A DNA stretch of 15,205 bases from Bacteroidota bacterium. Its GTDB lineage: Bacteria; Bacteroidota; Bacteroidia; B-17B0; Aurantibacillaceae. The translations under genes were made by a program, and so were the position numbers. The stretch covers positions 1 through 15,205 of the forward strand of contig JANYBY010000333.1 of the NCBI GenBank assembly GCA_025360565.1, in the 5' to 3' direction. Positions 12,702-15,205 of the stretch are shown in pieces (positions within the stretch are counted from its first letter, which is position 1; each line of letters begins with the position of its first letter). The notes under the pieces were generated by a model. It searched no databases. It was not told the origin of the DNA and saw only the letters and a list, made by a program, of their open reading frames with translations.

Positions 12702-14653
12702 AAGATCAAGCACATCATACAATTAATAAAGTTACGGCGGCAGGACTGATCGTAACGCTCGGAATTATTTTTGGCGATATTGGAACTTCGCCGCTTTACG
12801 TAATGAGCGCCGTTATTGGCAAAGGAGCTATCAACGCCGATATTGTAAAAGGCGGTATCTCTGCCGTATTTTGGACACTCACATTACAAACTACTTTAAA
12901 ATATGTGATCCTTACTTTAAGAGCCGATAATAAAGGCGAAGGCGGAATTTTTTCTTTATACACACTTGTTAAGCGCATGAAATTTAAATGGCTGTTGGTG
13001 CCCGCGATAATTGGCGGAAGCGCACTGTTGGCCGACGGAATTATTACACCACCCATTTCCGTTGCCGCCGCCGTAGAAGGTTTACGATTTTTTAATCCGG
13101 GTTTAAATACAGTACCAATTGTTATCGCTATTATTTGTTGTTTGTTTTTTATTCAGCAATTCGGCACAAGTTCTATCGGCAAATTTTTCGGTCCTGTAAT
13201 GATGCTTTGGTTTTTAATGCTGGGCGTTCTCGGCATTTGGCAAATTACAGGCAACGTATCGGTACTGTCTTCTTTAAATCCATATTATACTTACGAATTA
13301 TTACGGGTTCATCCATCGGGCATATTTATTTTAGGGTCGGTGTTTTTATGTACTACCGGTGCCGAAGCTTTATATTCTGATCTGGGGCATTGCGGAAAAC
13401 AAAACATACGCGTATCATGGATCTTTGTAAAAACAATGTTGGTACTGAATTATTTCGGGCAGGGCGCATGGCTCATCGCGCATCAAGGCCAAACACTCGA
13501 AAGCTTTAAAGGCGGCAATCCTTTTTATTTAATTATGCCCGAAGAATTTTTACCCTATGGTATCATCATTGCTACATCGGCCGCCATTATTGCTTCACAA
13601 GCCCTCATCAGTGGCTCATTCAGTTTAATAAACGAAGCCATGCGCTTAAATCTATGGCCAAAATTAAAAGTAAAATATCCAACCGATCTTAAAGGCCAGT
13701 TATATATTCCGGCCATCAATTGGTTATTGCTTACAGGCTGTATCGGCATTGTGTTGTATTTCCGCGAATCATCCAACATGGAAAATGCATACGGCCTTGC
13801 CATTATCCTATGCATGATCATGACAACCATTTTATTGAATTTTTACATGCACATGAAACGGTACAATAAATTATTTATTTATTTTATTATTTCGGTTTAC
13901 GGCACCATCGAACTTTCGTTTTTAACAGCCAACCTTAGCAAATTCACAAACGGCGGATGGATCACATTATTGATCGCCTCTTGCTTAATATTTGTAATGT
14001 GCATTTGGCATCTTTCTAAAAAGATCAGGAAAAGGTATATTGATATGGTGAAGCTGGATGATTATAAAAATATACTTATCGATCTTAGTCACGATGAATC
14101 CTTAACAAAATACGCCACGCATTTAGTGTACATGACCGGGGCCAACGATCCTACAGAAATTGAATCGAAGATCATTTATTCCATTATGCAAAAACGCCCA
14201 AAAAAAGCCGATATTTATTGGTTTGTACATGTGGATGTTTTGAATGAACCTTACAGAATGGATTACAAAGTAACGCATGTTGCCGAAGATGAGATCATCC
14301 GCATCGATTTCAGATTAGGATTCAGAGTTGCTCCAAAAATAAATTTAATGTTCCGCAAAGTGGTTGAGGATCTTGTGAAAAATAAGGAAGTAGATATTAC
14401 CAGCCGTTACGAATCGCTGAATAAGAAAAATGTGATCGGCGATTTTAAATTTGTGGTACTCGAAAAATTCCTTTCCTACGATAACGATCTGCCAACTTAC
14501 GAAAAAGTAGTTTTAAGGGTTTATTTCTTTCTTCAGCAATTTAGTTTAAGCGAGGCAAGGGCTTTTGGTTTAGACAGCAGTTCGGTCAAAATAGAAAAAT
14601 TCCCATTGGTAATAAGCGCGCCGAAAGAACTTAATTTGAAAAGGATCGATTGA
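12698..14653 (+). CDS. kup: Kup (TrkD) family potassium uptake protein
   Basis: An inner-membrane K+ transporter of the KUP/HAK/KT family, thought to import K+ with H+. GIIFGDIGTSPLYV (22-35) is the family signature. ADNKGEGGIFSLY (76-88), LLADGIITPP (110-119), GAEALYSDLGHCGK (221-234) and QALISGSFSLINEAMRL (301-317) are further conserved stretches. About twelve helices extend to residue 440, followed by a cytoplasmic C-terminal domain of roughly 200 residues. At 651 aa it is complete. It is the last gene of the kinase-regulator operon and overlaps the regulator by 4 nt, so its expression should follow that two-component system. This differs from E. coli, where Kdp signals control the KdpFABC ATPase and Kup is considered constitutive. 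Confidence 0.95.
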   Translation: MKDQAHHTINKVTAAGLIVTLGIIFGDIGTSPLYVMSAVIGKGAINADIVKGGISAVFWTLTLQTTLKYVILTLRADNKGEGGIFSLYTLVKRMKFKWLLVPAIIGGSALLADGIITPPISVAAAVEGLRFFNPGLNTVPIVIAIICCLFFIQQFGTSSIGKFFGPVMMLWFLMLGVLGIWQITGNVSVLSSLNPYYTYELLRVHPSGIFILGSVFLCTTGAEALYSDLGHCGKQNIRVSWIFVKTMLVLNYFGQGAWLIAHQGQTLESFKGGNPFYLIMPEEFLPYGIIIATSAAIIASQALISGSFSLINEAMRLNLWPKLKVKYPTDLKGQLYIPAINWLLLTGCIGIVLYFRESSNMENAYGLAIILCMIMTTILLNFYMHMKRYNKLFIYFIISVYGTIELSFLTANLSKFTNGGWITLLIASCLIFVMCIWHLSKKIRKRYIDMVKLDDYKNILIDLSHDESLTKYATHLVYMTGANDPTEIESKIIYSIMQKRPKKADIYWFVHVDVLNEPYRMDYKVTHVAEDEIIRIDFRLGFRVAPKINLMFRKVVEDLVKNKEVDITSRYESLNKKNVIGDFKFVVLEKFLSYDNDLPTYEKVVLRVYFFLQQFSLSEARAFGLDSSSVKIEKFPLVISAPKELNLKRID

Positions 14654-14683
14654 GTTTTACAACAGCTTGGTATTTAATTATAC

Positions 14684-14696
14684 ACAACTTTGTTGT
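14684..14696 (+). terminator. Weak hairpin after kup
   Basis: ACAAC (14684-14688) and GTTGT (14692-14696) form a 5-bp stem with loop TTT, 31 nt after the kup stop. No T-tract worth the name follows, so this is at best a weak terminator. I see no better candidate before the next gene. Confidence 0.25.
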
Positions 14697-14796
14697 TTAA
14701 TGCGCTACTAATATTTATATTTACATATAACACCGCCAAACAACCAGTTTTTGCAGGTTAGTTTTAAATAAGTAAATTGGGCTATAATAAAAAAGT

Positions 14797-15205
14797 ATGA
14801 GTAACTATTTTGAAGAATGGACCTTAGACCAAGGATCTTTTGATAAAAAATTAAAGATAGTTTGTAATAACTATAATATAAACCCGGCTGATATAAATTT
14901 TTGTTCGCAACAGGACGAGGATAAATACATTATTCAATATTTTCTTGATCAAAAAATTAACGACGGTGTATTCTTAGAAGTAGGGGCTTGTGACGGCGTA
15001 TTGTATAGTAATACCAAAACACTGGAAGATCATTTTGGTTTTTCGGGAATTTTAATTGAACCGCAAATAAATTTTTATAAAAAACTGGTTGAGAGCAGAA
15101 AAAAATGTGAGTGCTACAATTACGCCGTCTCATCCACAAAAGAAAAATATGTAAAATTTTTTGGTATTGGCGCCGACGGAGGAATTGCCGATACGTTGAA
15201 CAAAC
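14797..15205 (+). CDS. FkbM-like methyltransferase, 5' part only
   Basis: An open frame from ATG 14797 runs off the right edge without a stop (136 complete codons). The sequence contains FCSQQDEDKYIIQYF (35-49), GVFLEVGACDGVLYSNT (57-73), LEDHFGFSGILIEP (76-89) and CYNYAVS (105-111). This is the usual start of FkbM-family SAM-dependent methyltransferases, which often act on O-antigen or other surface glycans: the E-V-G-A-x-D-G motif binds SAM, and the LIEP aspartate/glutamate strand follows. There are no signal peptide or membrane helices. The gene is 143 nt after kup and has no visible link to the potassium operon; what follows in the next bases could show a glycan biosynthesis cluster. Confidence 0.85.
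   Translation, partial: MSNYFEEWTLDQGSFDKKLKIVCNNYNINPADINFCSQQDEDKYIIQYFLDQKINDGVFLEVGACDGVLYSNTKTLEDHFGFSGILIEPQINFYKKLVESRKKCECYNYAVSSTKEKYVKFFGIGADGGIADTLNK

Overview
The window looks like chromosome of a Bacteroidota bacterium, probably of a Flavobacteriales-like lineage. The DNA is AT-rich, there are few Shine-Dalgarno sequences, and several promoters carry the Bacteroidota -7 element TAnnTTTG. The gene families also fit: a DUF1800/DUF1501 pair, a bbp2-type porin, and two membrane genes resembling DUF6341 and DUF6427. No transposase, integrase or CRISPR array is visible.

Layout. Positions 1-1144 are mostly non-coding: two palindromic structures at the left edge, one 110-aa unknown gene with a terminator, a short direct-repeat patch, then two tandem copies of a structured ~130-nt element. 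Both copies end in the same 13-mer as the 3' end of the minus-strand tRNA-Cys (1145-1215), and all three are followed by a different strong hairpin. Next come a YbdL-type methionine aminotransferase, an unknown exported or membrane protein, a convergent periplasmic amidohydrolase, and a divergent pair of small membrane genes. A DUF1800/DUF1501 pair follows, its two genes separated by a MITE-like palindrome.

Positions 8601-14653 form one potassium-related locus: a secreted 197-aa protein and a beta-barrel porin (1-nt gap), then a short KdpD-like histidine kinase, a KdpE-like response regulator and a Kup potassium transporter (both junctions overlap as ATGA). Both transcription units start with the same promoter design: an operator TTTATA-N5-TTTATA ending exactly 10 nt before a perfect TAnnTTTG box. 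The half-site and spacing match the E. coli KdpE operator as I recall it (TTTATA-N5-TTTACA). I infer that the regulator controls its own operon, and so Kup, and also the porin unit. KdpFABC is absent from the window, and the kinase lacks the cytoplasmic sensor half of classical KdpD.

The window ends inside an FkbM-type methyltransferase gene (from 14797).

The two observations most worth following are the Kdp-like two-component system wired to Kup plus a porin through duplicated operators, and the tandem tRNA-derived or small-RNA-like elements beside tRNA-Cys.
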